Notes under the pieces: generated by a model
Database searches by the model: none
Seen by the model: only the letters and a program-made list of their open reading frames with translations
What the model was told of the DNA's origin: nothing
Source of the DNA: PNAI01 sp964575715
GTDB lineage: Bacteria > Pseudomonadota > Alphaproteobacteria > Rhizobiales > Xanthobacteraceae
Assembly: GCA_964575715.1 (NCBI GenBank)
Contig: CAZNSG010000282.1
Coordinates: forward strand, 1 to 15,267
Direction of reading: 5' to 3'
DNA: 15,267 nt
Part shown: positions 7,576-14,470 of the stretch, piece after piece
Layout of the letters: the number at the start of each line of letters is the position of its first letter
Numbering within the stretch: position 1 is the first letter of the stretch
Program-made: the position numbers and the translations under genes

Positions 7576-8346
7576 TCAAGCCAGCCGCCGACGCGCCCGC
7601 GCGCCCCTGAAGTAGGCTGTTAGCCAAGGATGCTCCGAGGCGAGCATCGTTGACATGGGTCCAGCCGCGATCACCTGTCCGTCGGCCAGCACCGCAATCC
7701 GATCGCAGACATTATGCAGCGAATCGAGGTCGTGGGTTACCATGAAAACGGTCAAGCCAAAAGTACGTTGCAGGGTACGTATCAGATGGTCGAACTCGCC
7801 GGCGCTTATCGGGTCAAGGCCCGAAGTCGGCTCATCGAGGAAAACGATCTCGGGGTCGAGCGCTAGCGCGCGCGCAAGCGCCACCCGCTTGGTCATGCCG
7901 CCCGAGAGTTCGGAGGGAAATTTCCCGCTCACATCCGGCGAGAGGCCGACCATTTCGAGCTTGGCAAGCGCCACTTCGTCGAGCAGCCGCTCGGAAAGAT
8001 CGAGGTATTCCCGCATTAAGAACTGGACATTCTGGCGCACGGTGAGCGAGGAGAACAGCGCCCCGTGCTGAAACAGCACCCCCCAACGCCGCTCAACCGC
8101 CTGCCGTTCTTTTTCATTCACCTTCCCAAGATCGATGCCAAAAACCTCGATCCGGCCTTCCCGTTTCGGCAATAGCCCAATGATGGTGCGCATCAGCACC
8201 GACTTGCCGGACCCCGAGGCGCCGACGAAGCCGAGAATTTCGCCGCGAAATACATCGAGCGCGATGTGATCGAGAACGGTGACTTTGCCGAAGCCGACAA
8301 CGACGTCGCGCACACTGATCACGACCTCGTTTTGCGTCTGCGCCAT
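7576..8346 (-). CDS. mlaF: MlaF-type ABC transporter ATP-binding protein
   Basis: A 256-residue cytoplasmic ATPase that powers Mla phospholipid transport. All nucleotide-binding motifs are intact: Walker A GASGSGKS (42-49), Q-loop Gln93 (LFQHGALFSS, the characteristic MlaF-like form), signature LSGGM (147-151), Walker B IVFLDEP with Asp171-Glu172, and H-loop His205 (VTHDLDSL). The ATG lies three bases after the mlaE stop codon, so translation is probably coupled. Length is typical of the family. The C-terminal extension of E. coli MlaF that contacts MlaB is not evident here, consistent with a STAS domain fused to MlaE, but that is inference. Confidence 0.95.
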   Translation of the reverse strand: MAQTQNEVVISVRDVVVGFGKVTVLDHIALDVFRGEILGFVGASGSGKSVLMRTIIGLLPKREGRIEVFGIDLGKVNEKERQAVERRWGVLFQHGALFSSLTVRQNVQFLMREYLDLSERLLDEVALAKLEMVGLSPDVSGKFPSELSGGMTKRVALARALALDPEIVFLDEPTSGLDPISAGEFDHLIRTLQRTFGLTVFMVTHDLDSLHNVCDRIAVLADGQVIAAGPMSTMLASEHPWLTAYFRGARARRRLA

Positions 8347-8349
8347 CGC

Positions 8350-9486
8350 TCACATCTCGATCGCGGAAAAGAATATGGCGAACAAGCCGTCCAGCACGAT
8401 CACCAGAAAGATTGATTTCACCACCGAAGAAGTTGTCTGAATGCCAAGCGACTCGGCGCTGCCCTTGACCGCAAGGCCCTCGACGCACGCCACCAGCCCG
8501 ATGATCAGCGCCATGAACGGCGCCTTGATCAGGCCCACCGCAAAAGTGTCGATCGAGATCGTCTCGCGCAGGCGCGACAGAAACACGTCCGGATTGATGC
8601 CGCCGTATAGCCAGGCGACGAGGCCGCCGCCATAAAGCGCGGCCATCGAGCCAAGGAAGGTCAGGATCGGGACCGCCACCACGATCGCAATAATGCGAGG
8701 CAGGATGAGCACGTCAATTGGGTCAAATCCCATCGTGCGCAAGGCGTCGATCTCCTCGCGCATTTTCATCGCGCCGAGCTCGGCCGTGTACGCGCTGCCC
8801 GAGCGACCCGCCACCATGACGCACACCAGCAGCACGCCGAGCTCGCGCAGCACCAGGATGCCGATCATATCGACGACAAAGATATCGGCGCCGAATCGGC
8901 GGAAGTGAAATATCCCTTGCTGGGCGATGATCGCGCCGATCAGAAAGGTGATCAGCAGGACGATCGGCACCGCGCGCCAGCCGACTTGTTCGATATGATG
9001 CACCATCGAAGTCAGCCGGAATGACCGAGGGCGGATGAAGAGTCGCAACAGCGCCGCCGTAATCTCGCCCAGCATTTGCACAAGCAGCAGCATCGAGCGG
9101 CCAAGATCGGCAAGCGCGCTGCCGATGCCTTCAAGCACGGCGACAATGGCCGTGGGCGCCTTCACCTTCGTAGGTGGCGAGCGATTGACCCTGTGCGCCT
9201 CGTCGATCAGCACGCGATAGGACTCGGCAAGCCCCATTAGTTTTGCTTCGTGGCCTGCCCCGCTCCAGGCGCGCATGAGCCGCTCGACCAGCCAGGCACC
9301 GAACGTATCGAGGCGCTCGATGCCTCCCAGGTCGAGCTCGACGCGGCGGATTGCCGGCTCTTGCTGCACGATCTCCTCGATCAAGCGCTCGATCGTGCTC
9401 GCGTACTCGGCCGTCCACGATCCCGCGGCCGCAAGTCGCAAGTGCTCACCATCGACGGTGCTCTTGAGCAAGGGCTCGCCGCTCAC
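8350..9486 (-). CDS. mlaE: MlaE-type permease with fused N-terminal STAS (MlaB-like) domain
   Basis: A 378-residue inner-membrane permease. Residues 1 to about 100 form a STAS-like domain (VELDLGGIERLDTFGAWLVE, with the D-T-x-G motif at residues 60-63), which in E. coli is a separate protein, MlaB. The rest is the MlaE fold: an amphipathic lead-in (LTSMVHHIEQVGWRAVPIV), about five hydrophobic helices and the cytoplasmic coupling motif EEIDAL (244-249) before RTMGFDPIDVLILPR, which docks on MlaF. The start chosen is GTG at 9486, because GGAG lies six bases upstream; an in-frame TTG at 9498 would add four residues (MEQC) but has no ribosome site. First gene of the mlaE-mlaF-mlaD operon. No MlaC-like periplasmic carrier or MlaA gene is nearby. 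Confidence 0.92.
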   Translation of the reverse strand: MSGEPLLKSTVDGEHLRLAAAGSWTAEYASTIERLIEEIVQQEPAIRRVELDLGGIERLDTFGAWLVERLMRAWSGAGHEAKLMGLAESYRVLIDEAHRVNRSPPTKVKAPTAIVAVLEGIGSALADLGRSMLLLVQMLGEITAALLRLFIRPRSFRLTSMVHHIEQVGWRAVPIVLLITFLIGAIIAQQGIFHFRRFGADIFVVDMIGILVLRELGVLLVCVMVAGRSGSAYTAELGAMKMREEIDALRTMGFDPIDVLILPRIIAIVVAVPILTFLGSMAALYGGGLVAWLYGGINPDVFLSRLRETISIDTFAVGLIKAPFMALIIGLVACVEGLAVKGSAESLGIQTTSSVVKSIFLVIVLDGLFAIFFSAIEM

Positions 9487-9492
9487 GCATTG

Positions 9493-9496
9493 CTCC
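9493..9496 (-). promoter_or_regulatory. Ribosome binding site deciding the mlaE GTG start
   Basis: GGAG on the - strand with a six-base spacer to GTG at 9486. A stop codon (TGA) in the same frame lies shortly upstream, leaving only the TTG at 9498 and this GTG as sensible starts; the spacing fits only the GTG. Confidence 0.6.
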
Positions 9497-9498
9497 AA

Positions 9499-10131
9499 CC
9501 GTAAGCGAATCCGTCAGCGCCCACGGCGCCTGAGCAGAATCAATCGAGGGCGTCATACTTGACCATTGGCGGCGAGCCTGTCGAGGCCCTGCCGACTGCG
9601 GTTGCGCCCCGCCAGCGATCACCACGAGTTCGCACACAGCCCCGGTCTTTGCCGATGTGACCGTGCGCAATCGACCTGCTTAAGCCCGGCCGCTAACGGC
9701 CACCGGCATGCCGTCCACGCCTCGCACGATGCGGCGTGACTGATTCGACCAGCTTCAGTTTTTAATCCGGGTTCGCTGTGCGTCGCGCGCCGAAGAACGA
9801 AATCGCACTCGCCTGCGCAGGCGCGCCTTCCGCTGATCACAAATAATAATCGCAGTTAACCGACGCAGTCGCTCGAAGGCAGCGCTACCGGCGCGTGCTC
9901 GGCTTGGCACCACCACCTAAGGCATTGATAACAATAACGTGATTAGGCCGGCTATTCGGGGGAGAACTGCCAAAATCCAATTGTAAATCTGTGACCAAAT
10001 AGTCACGCTTGGTTCAATTCATCAGGTTTTCCAATGGACTTCTTTTGCGTCCCGCTTTCCAATTATTGGATTGGGCTCGCACAAAGGTTAACGAGGATTG
10101 CCATTGCGCATCGAGGACGGGGTTTGAACAC
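9499..10131. other. Non-coding stretch upstream of mlaE and the exported protein
   Basis: No convincing gene on either strand; the open frames here lack ribosome sites and family resemblance. It must hold the mla promoter (- strand) and that of the gene starting at 10132, but no clear -35/-10 pair was found. Small symmetric sites are present: a perfect 12-base palindrome GCCTGCGCAGGC at 9811-9822, and GTGAC-N6-GTCAC at 9991-10006, which could be an operator. Bases 9840-10020 are more AT-rich than the surroundings. Confidence 0.5.
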
Positions 10132-10563
10132 ATGCGGCGACGCATCGCCCTATTAGGCGCCATCATGGCGGCATTCACCGCATGCGAAGCATCTGCCTTG
10201 ACGCGGATCCAAGATGACGTTGGCGGCCGGATCGGAGAATACGTGGAAACCTTTGCCGCGCTCCGCGACTCCGGCGACCGCGTGATAATCGACGGCGCTT
10301 GCCTCTCCGCCTGCACCATAGTGCTCGGGCTCATCCCGCGCGACCGCATTTGCGTTACCGAGCGTGCCCTGCTTGGTTTCCATGCGGCCTGGATGCCCGG
10401 CCCGCATGGACGGCCTGTCCACAGCACCATCGGCACCCAGACATTGTGGGAAGTCTACCCGCCGCATGTCCGCAATTGGCTGGTACGTCGGGGTGGATTG
10501 CAGAAGAAGATGATTTTCCTGCGCGGACGTGAGCTCTCGGCCATGTACCCCGGGTGCCCATGA
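10132..10563 (+). CDS. Exported ClpP/crotonase-fold-like protein of unknown function
   Basis: A 143-residue protein from the ATG at 10132. This start gives a clean signal peptide (MRRRIALLGAIMAAFTACEA, probable cleavage after Ala22 in A-S-A); the frame is open 41 codons further upstream but those residues look non-coding. The mature part reads GDRVIIDGACLSACTIVLG and then RDRICVTERALLGFHAAW. This resembles the Ser and His regions of ClpP/crotonase-fold proteins, with Ser59 and His84 as candidate active residues, and matches my memory of predicted periplasmic proteins of the COG3904 kind. Cys57, Cys61 and Cys74 could form a disulfide in the periplasm. The third catalytic residue is not obvious, so it may not be a protease. 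It seems to be a single gene, followed by a possible small gene on the same strand. Confidence 0.7.
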   Translation: MRRRIALLGAIMAAFTACEASALTRIQDDVGGRIGEYVETFAALRDSGDRVIIDGACLSACTIVLGLIPRDRICVTERALLGFHAAWMPGPHGRPVHSTIGTQTLWEVYPPHVRNWLVRRGGLQKKMIFLRGRELSAMYPGCP

Positions 10564-10620
10564 ATGCCGGGGTTCTCGGCATGAACCCTATCCCGGATAA
10601 TACGGCCCAGCGGGTTGCGC

Positions 10621-10812
10621 ATGTCTTCTAGCAGCCACGCACTGCCGGAATCCGACGATCGCCCGGCCAATTCAGCCGCCGCCGCAGCCGCTCCCAATAT
10701 CGAGGTGGCGAGCGGCGCTCCTGCTGCCGTTGTGCCACGGCCAGCGGCCAGCGATCCTCTCAAGCCCATCAAGGCAATGAGCGAAGAGGAAAAGATAGCG
10801 CTTTTCAGTTGA
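10621..10812 (+). CDS. Possible small Ala/Pro-rich protein ending in EEKIALFS
   Basis: A 64-residue frame from the ATG at 10621 (a TTG two codons earlier is also possible). It is low-complexity for most of its length (Ser, Ala, Pro), then ends PIKAMSEEEKIALFS, a helical, charged tail that I recall, without certainty, from short proteins of related genomes. No good ribosome site is visible. It lies 57 bases after the exported protein on the same strand and ends 15 bases before the stop of the convergent dehydratase. The third-position GC bias supports coding, but a chance open frame in GC-rich DNA cannot be excluded. Confidence 0.45.
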   Translation: MSSSSHALPESDDRPANSAAAAAAPNIEVASGAPAAVVPRPAASDPLKPIKAMSEEEKIALFS

Positions 10813-10827
10813 GACCTGCCGCCCGCG

Positions 10828-11814
10828 CTAGGCCGCCACCAGCCGGTGAAATAGCTCCGCATCGACATTGCCGCCGGAGAGCACCGCCACCGCAATCTTG
10901 CCCTTGACGTCGAGCTTGCCGGCCAGCAGCGCCGCAAGACCGATCGCGCCGCCGGGCTCGACCACGAGCTTTAATTCATGAAACGCGAAAGCGACCGCCC
11001 GGCCGACCTCTTCATCGGTGGCGGTGACGCCCTCCCCGATCAGTTTGCGGTTGATCTCCCAGGTGATCGCGCCGGGCGTCTGCGTCATCAGCGCGTCACA
11101 GATCGTGCCGCTCATGCGCGCGTTGGTCTCGCGCTTGCCGCTCCGAAACGAGCGCGCCGTGTCGTCGAAACCCTCAGGCTCGGCGGTATAGATCCGCGCG
11201 GCCGGCACCCGCGCCTTGATCGCCAGCGAGATCCCGGCGGCCAGCCCGCCGCCCGACGCCCCGATCACCACCACCTCGGGAGCCAGTCCAAGCTTTGCCA
11301 AATCCTCGACGATCTCGCGGCCGGCCGTGCCTTGCCCCGCGATGATTTTTGGGTCATCGAACGGCGGCACCAGCACGGCGCCGCGCTGCTCTGCAATATC
11401 GCGCGCGATAGCGGCGCGATCCTCGCGATCGCGGTCGTACAGCACGATCTCGGCGCCGAGCGCGGCGGTGCGTTCGCGCTTGGCCTTGGGCGCGTCCGAT
11501 GGCATCACGATCACCGCCGGCATGGCGAGCAGCCTTGCCGCCGCCGCCACCCCTTGCGCGTGATTGCCGGAGGAATAGGCCACCACGCCGCTCCCGCGCC
11601 GTTCCTTCGGAATCGAGGAAATCTTGTTGTATGCCCCGCGGAACTTGAACGAGCCGGTGCGCTGCAAAGTCTCGGCCTTGAGGAACACGCGCGCCCCGAT
11701 GGCCGCGTCGAGCACCGGCGAGGTCACCAGCGGCGTGCGCAACGCAACGCCCGCAAGCGTCACTGCGGCCGCATCCACGTCGGCGGAGGTGGGGAGCGTA
11801 ACGGTGTCAGACAT
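10828..11814 (-). CDS. PLP-dependent threonine/serine dehydratase-like enzyme
   Basis: A 328-residue fold-type II pyridoxal-phosphate enzyme. The PLP lysine is Lys57 in GSFKFRGA; the substrate/cofactor loop is SSGNHAQG (81-88) with Asn84; the phosphate-binding glycine loop is GASGGGLAAG (185-194); and LSGGN near the C-terminus contacts the pyridine ring. It lacks the C-terminal ACT-like regulatory domain of biosynthetic threonine deaminase (IlvA), so it belongs with short catabolic forms: TdcB, serine racemase or threo-3-hydroxyaspartate dehydratase. These deaminate Thr or Ser to a 2-oxo acid and ammonia in the cytoplasm. The exact substrate cannot be told from sequence. The glycine loop's Ala-Ser in place of the usual Gly-Gly is a mild departure. 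ATG at 11814; no strong ribosome site. Probably monocistronic. Confidence 0.92.
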   Translation of the reverse strand: MSDTVTLPTSADVDAAAVTLAGVALRTPLVTSPVLDAAIGARVFLKAETLQRTGSFKFRGAYNKISSIPKERRGSGVVAYSSGNHAQGVAAAARLLAMPAVIVMPSDAPKAKRERTAALGAEIVLYDRDREDRAAIARDIAEQRGAVLVPPFDDPKIIAGQGTAGREIVEDLAKLGLAPEVVVIGASGGGLAAGISLAIKARVPAARIYTAEPEGFDDTARSFRSGKRETNARMSGTICDALMTQTPGAITWEINRKLIGEGVTATDEEVGRAVAFAFHELKLVVEPGGAIGLAALLAGKLDVKGKIAVAVLSGGNVDAELFHRLVAA

Positions 11815-11830
11815 GCGCGCAAACTAGCAT

Positions 11831-11913
11831 GTAGCCCGGATGGAGCGAAGCGACATCCGGGACTGACAATCTGACATCGCCCCCGCATTTCGCTGCCGCT
11901 CAATGCGGGCTAC
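11831..11913. repeat. Palindromic repeat, copy 1 (short form)
   Basis: An 83-base element bounded by inverted ends GTAGCCCG and CGGGCTAC. It holds two hairpins: GCCCGGATG with CATCCGGG around a short GGAGCGAAGCG loop, and CCCGCATT with AATGCGGG. A longer copy starts 31 bases downstream. The GTAGCCCGGATGGAGC type of repeat is widespread between genes of many proteobacteria. Confidence 0.85.
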
Positions 11914-11944
11914 TGGCTGAACAGCCATGATCAAACCGTAGCAT

Positions 11945-12059
11945 GTAGCCCGGATGGAGCCAAAGCGCGTTCACGCGCGTCTTCGACGCGCTATGGCGAC
12001 ATCCGGGACTGACAGTCTGACAGCGCCCCCGGATTTCGCTACCGCTCAATCCGGGCTAC
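11945..12059. repeat. Palindromic repeat, copy 2 (long form with 32 extra bases in the loop)
   Basis: This is the same element as the one at 11831, with the four loop bases GAAG replaced by a 36-base segment containing the AGCGCGTT...ACGCGCT module (core 11964-11992). The second hairpin has changed from CCCGCATT/AATGCGGG to CCCGGATT/AATCCGGG, a compensatory change that keeps pairing. It ends 51 bases before the short-chain dehydrogenase start. Confidence 0.85.
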
Positions 12060-12096
12060 GAAATTTCATGTATGATCCGCGCCCCGAATCGAGAAT

Positions 12097-12101
12097 GGAG
12101 G
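12097..12101 (+). promoter_or_regulatory. Ribosome binding site deciding the dehydrogenase start
   Basis: GGAGG with an eight-base spacer to the ATG at 12110. The frame is open upstream to 11954 through the palindromic repeat, so this site is what fixes the true start. Confidence 0.75.
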
Positions 12102-12109
12102 AATCCCGC

Positions 12110-12889
12110 ATGGATCTCGGAATTGCCGGCCGCAAGGCCATTGTCTGCGCTTCGAGTCGCGGGCTCGGGCGCGCTTGTGCGTTTAAATTGGCCGAGGCTG
12201 GCTGCGAGGTCACGATCAACGGGCTGGATGCCAAGCGGCTCGAAGCCGCGGCGGCCGAGCTGCGTAAAGCCACCGGCGCCAAGATCTACTCGGTCGCTTC
12301 CGATGTTGCCACGCCCGAAGGTCAAAAGGCGCTGTTTGCCGCCTGTCCGGAGCCGGACGTGCTGGTCAACAACAACGCCGGGCCGCCATTCCGCGATTTT
12401 CGCGAACTCACCCGCCAACAGATGATCGACGGCGTGATCGCCAACATGGTCACCGCGATCGAGCTCACGCAAAAGGCGATCGACGCGATGGTGCGCAAAA
12501 AATTCGGCCGCATCGTCAATATCACCTCCGGGTCGGTGAAGATGCCGCTGGTCGGCCTCGATCTATCGTCTGGCGCGCGCGCCGGCCTGACCGCATTTCT
12601 TGCCGGCGTGGCACGCTCGGTCGCTCAGCACAATGTCACCATCAACTTTTTGCTGCCGGGCGCCTTCGACACCGACCGTCTGCGCTCCAACATCGAGATC
12701 AATGCCAAGAAGCAGGGCATTCCGGTCGAGCAGGCCGCGGCGGCGCGCGCGGCGTCCATACCGGCCAAGCGCTTCGGCTTAGCCGACGAATTCGGCGCAG
12801 CTTGCGCGTTCCTGTGCTCGGCCCAGGCCGGCTACATTACCGGGCAAAACCTGCTGATCGACGGCGGAACTTTCCCGGGAGCGTTTTAA
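12110..12889 (+). CDS. Short-chain dehydrogenase/reductase family protein lacking catalytic Tyr and Lys
   Basis: A 259-residue Rossmann-fold protein, standard SDR length. The nucleotide-binding turn is CASSRGLGRA (13-22; TGxxxGxG in classical members), Asp65 (ASDVA) matches the adenine-contact Asp, and NNNAG (87-91) is the structural motif. The catalytic Ser region is ITSGS (Ser140), but the Tyr-x-x-x-Lys motif 13 residues later reads Ser153-Ser-Gly-Ala-Arg157, so both Tyr and Lys are missing. The C-terminal region ITGQNLLIDGGTF is typical of FabG-like SDRs. A minor SDR subgroup with Ser/Asn and Arg here exists (labelled 3-oxoacyl-ACP reductase); its reaction is unclear to me. Cytoplasmic, probably NAD(P)-binding. 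Start from the GGAGG at 12097; preceded by the two palindromic repeats. Confidence 0.92.
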   Translation: MDLGIAGRKAIVCASSRGLGRACAFKLAEAGCEVTINGLDAKRLEAAAAELRKATGAKIYSVASDVATPEGQKALFAACPEPDVLVNNNAGPPFRDFRELTRQQMIDGVIANMVTAIELTQKAIDAMVRKKFGRIVNITSGSVKMPLVGLDLSSGARAGLTAFLAGVARSVAQHNVTINFLLPGAFDTDRLRSNIEINAKKQGIPVEQAAAARAASIPAKRFGLADEFGAACAFLCSAQAGYITGQNLLIDGGTFPGAF

Positions 12890-12929
12890 AGCATCACCCG
12901 GTCGCATCGAGCGAAATATAATCCCGCTC

Positions 12930-13035
12930 ATTCCCGCGCAAGCGGGAATCCAGATGTCGAATACTCGGAATCTCAAACCTGGGTCCCCGCCGTCAGGGCG
13001 TTCACGCCCGTCTTCGACGGGCTATGCGCGGGGAC
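12930..13035. repeat. Composite palindromic repeat with an embedded module
   Basis: Starts with a perfect 8-bp hairpin, ATTCCCGC / GCAA / GCGGGAAT (12930-12949). It continues to a second pair of arms, GTCCCCGC (12983-12990) and GCGGGGAC (13028-13035), whose loop contains the module core at 12995-13023 (AGGGCGTTCACG start, GACGGGCT end). The first hairpin, 41 bases after the dehydrogenase stop, could weakly aid termination, but no T-run follows. Confidence 0.8.
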
Positions 13036-13083
13036 AAGCGGATCGTTGAGCAGCAGAATTTCAAGCCTTCGCCCGAAAATTCC

Positions 13084-13350
13084 TCAGCAGGCGACGCGCA
13101 CCCTCCTGCCGGACGCTGTGCGCGCATAGCATCGCCCGCGCGGCCTCGTCTCATCGGCGATGATCGTGCCGGCCACGGCACCGATCACGCCGCCGGCGAC
13201 GGCGCCGCCGGTCGATCGGGTTGCAAGGCCACCGATCGTGGCGCCCGCGGCGCCGCCGATGAGCGCTCCGCCCAGCTGGCGGTCCTGCCGTGCGGTTTGA
13301 CAGCCCGCGAGCAGCAGGCCCAGCGCGGCGATAACCACTATCTTACGCAT
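13084..13350 (-). CDS. Glycine-zipper outer-membrane lipoprotein
   Basis: An 88-residue predicted lipoprotein. The signal peptide MRKIVVIAALGLLLAGC ends in a classical lipobox (LAGC, lipidated Cys17); Gln18 at +2 predicts sorting to the outer membrane. The body is a glycine-zipper pair, GGALIGGAAGATIGG and GGAVAGGVIGAVAG, two membrane-inserting helices of the 'glycine zipper 2TM' kind (SlyB/OsmB-like), then a short basic tail with two Cys (Cys74 and Cys88). Such proteins are small envelope-stress or integrity lipoproteins; the exact role is unknown. The ATG at 13350 has AAGGAG about seven bases upstream, and a candidate promoter lies at 13412-13440. Divergent from the dipeptidase gene. Confidence 0.88.
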   Translation of the reverse strand: MRKIVVIAALGLLLAGCQTARQDRQLGGALIGGAAGATIGGLATRSTGGAVAGGVIGAVAGTIIADETRPRGRCYARTASGRRVRVAC

Positions 13351-13667
13351 CGTTTTTCTCCTTCACTGCCAGGGGACTTAAAAAGACCGGTCCACGCCGT
13401 TCTCATTCGGCCAGATACAACCCTTGTACAAAATCGGCAAGCACTTTTCGAGTCGGTTGCACCGGTCAAGCCGAGACTTTCGACTAAACATCCAAATTTT
13501 CAATGCGCAAATAGTCCACAATTCGCCACAATTGACTCAACGCGAACCGCTTGGACCGGCACTGAAAAAAGCCTCAAGCTCAGCCTCCCCCGCGCGCGCG
13601 CAGTTAGCTATGCTGCCAGTTCGAGTCATTCGGCACCGCCGAGTTAGGTTACAATCCGGGCATCGCG
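13351..13667. other. Divergent intergenic region, lipoprotein and dipeptidase
   Basis: Holds the ribosome site and candidate promoter of the - strand lipoprotein. For the + strand dipeptidase no clear promoter or ribosome site was seen. The middle (about 13480-13540) is AT-richer. Open frames across it on the + strand look like chance. Confidence 0.5.
13412..13440 (-). promoter_or_regulatory. Candidate sigma-70-type promoter of the glycine-zipper lipoprotein
   Basis: On the - strand TTGCCG (13435-13440) and TATCTG (13412-13417) are separated by exactly 17 bases, and the start codon lies about 60 bases further on. The spacing is ideal and the boxes are moderate matches. Confidence 0.4.
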
Positions 13668-14447
13668 ATGACGTGGAGTTTATTCTTGCGCGCGTTCTTT
13701 TCCAGCGTGATGGCGCTCATCGGCCAATCCCCTGCCGCACCGGCTCCCGCCGAGCTTCCTGCCGGCTTCGTCTATCTTGCCGACATCGAAACCAGCATCG
13801 TGCAGGACATCCGCTACTCGGGCTCGCACAATTTCATCGGCCGCCCGATCTCCGGCTACGAAGCGGCCGAATGCGTGCTGACCGAAAAGGCCGCGCGCGC
13901 ACTCGCCAAGGTGCAATCCCAGCTCGCCCCGAAAAAATTATCGCTCATCGTGTGGGACTGCTATCGCCCCACGCGCGCCACCTCCGACTTCGTGCGCTGG
14001 ACCAAGGATCCGCGCGATACCCGCATGAAGGCGGAATTCTATCCGCGCATCGACAAGAGCCAGATTTTCGAGCTTGGCTATCTCTCCACGCGCTCGGCCC
14101 ATTCGCGCGGCTCAACCATCGATCTTGGCATTGTGCCGATGGGCACTGCCGTGCCGCGCTTCGATCCGACCGCACCGCTCGCACCTTGCGTCGCCGGGCA
14201 AGGCCAGCGCTTCGCCGACGGCAGCATCGATTTCGGCACCGGCTACGATTGCATGGACGAGCTCTCCGCCACGGCCCATCCGGATATCAGTCCGCAGGCG
14301 CGCACCAACCGGTTCATGCTGCGCGATCACATGGTGGCAGCCGGTTTTCGGCCCTACCGGCGCGAATGGTGGCACTTCGAGCTGATCGACGAACCGTTCC
14401 CACAGCAGAGTTTCGATTTCCCCATCCGGGCGCGCAAGCAGCCATAG
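13668..14447 (+). CDS. VanX/DdpX-type D-alanyl-D-alanine dipeptidase (M15D family)
   Basis: A 259-residue zinc dipeptidase that cleaves D-Ala-D-Ala, most likely for peptidoglycan turnover and not for vancomycin resistance, since no vanH/vanA-like genes are nearby. The active-site elements are present: WDCYRPTRA with Arg100, the zinc motif SAHSRGSTID with His145 and Asp152, and EWWHFEL with the catalytic Glu233 and zinc ligand His236. A hydrophobic N-terminus (SLFLRAFFSSVMALIG) followed by an Ala/Pro stretch suggests export to the periplasm. ATG at 13668 chosen because it includes this export signal; the ribosome site is weak, and ATG at 13710 would remove most of the signal. Two further Cys (174, 195) might pair in the periplasm. 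Confidence 0.93.
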   Translation: MTWSLFLRAFFSSVMALIGQSPAAPAPAELPAGFVYLADIETSIVQDIRYSGSHNFIGRPISGYEAAECVLTEKAARALAKVQSQLAPKKLSLIVWDCYRPTRATSDFVRWTKDPRDTRMKAEFYPRIDKSQIFELGYLSTRSAHSRGSTIDLGIVPMGTAVPRFDPTAPLAPCVAGQGQRFADGSIDFGTGYDCMDELSATAHPDISPQARTNRFMLRDHMVAAGFRPYRREWWHFELIDEPFPQQSFDFPIRARKQP

Positions 14448-14470
14448 AGCATGATCGGCTTAACTGGAAA

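Noticed and set aside
11954..12109. Upstream extension of the dehydrogenase frame (52 codons)
   Set aside because: It reads through the palindromic repeat and has no ribosome site, whereas GGAGG at 12097 serves the ATG at 12110.
13024..13647. A 207-codon + strand open frame across the glycine-zipper gene
   Set aside because: It is antisense to a well-supported lipoprotein gene and continues through a non-coding region with no recognisable protein features.
13668..14447. Vancomycin-resistance interpretation of the VanX-like gene
   Set aside because: No vanH, vanA/B-type ligase or vanRS-like genes nearby, and the organism is Gram-negative; a peptidoglycan-turnover dipeptidase is more likely.
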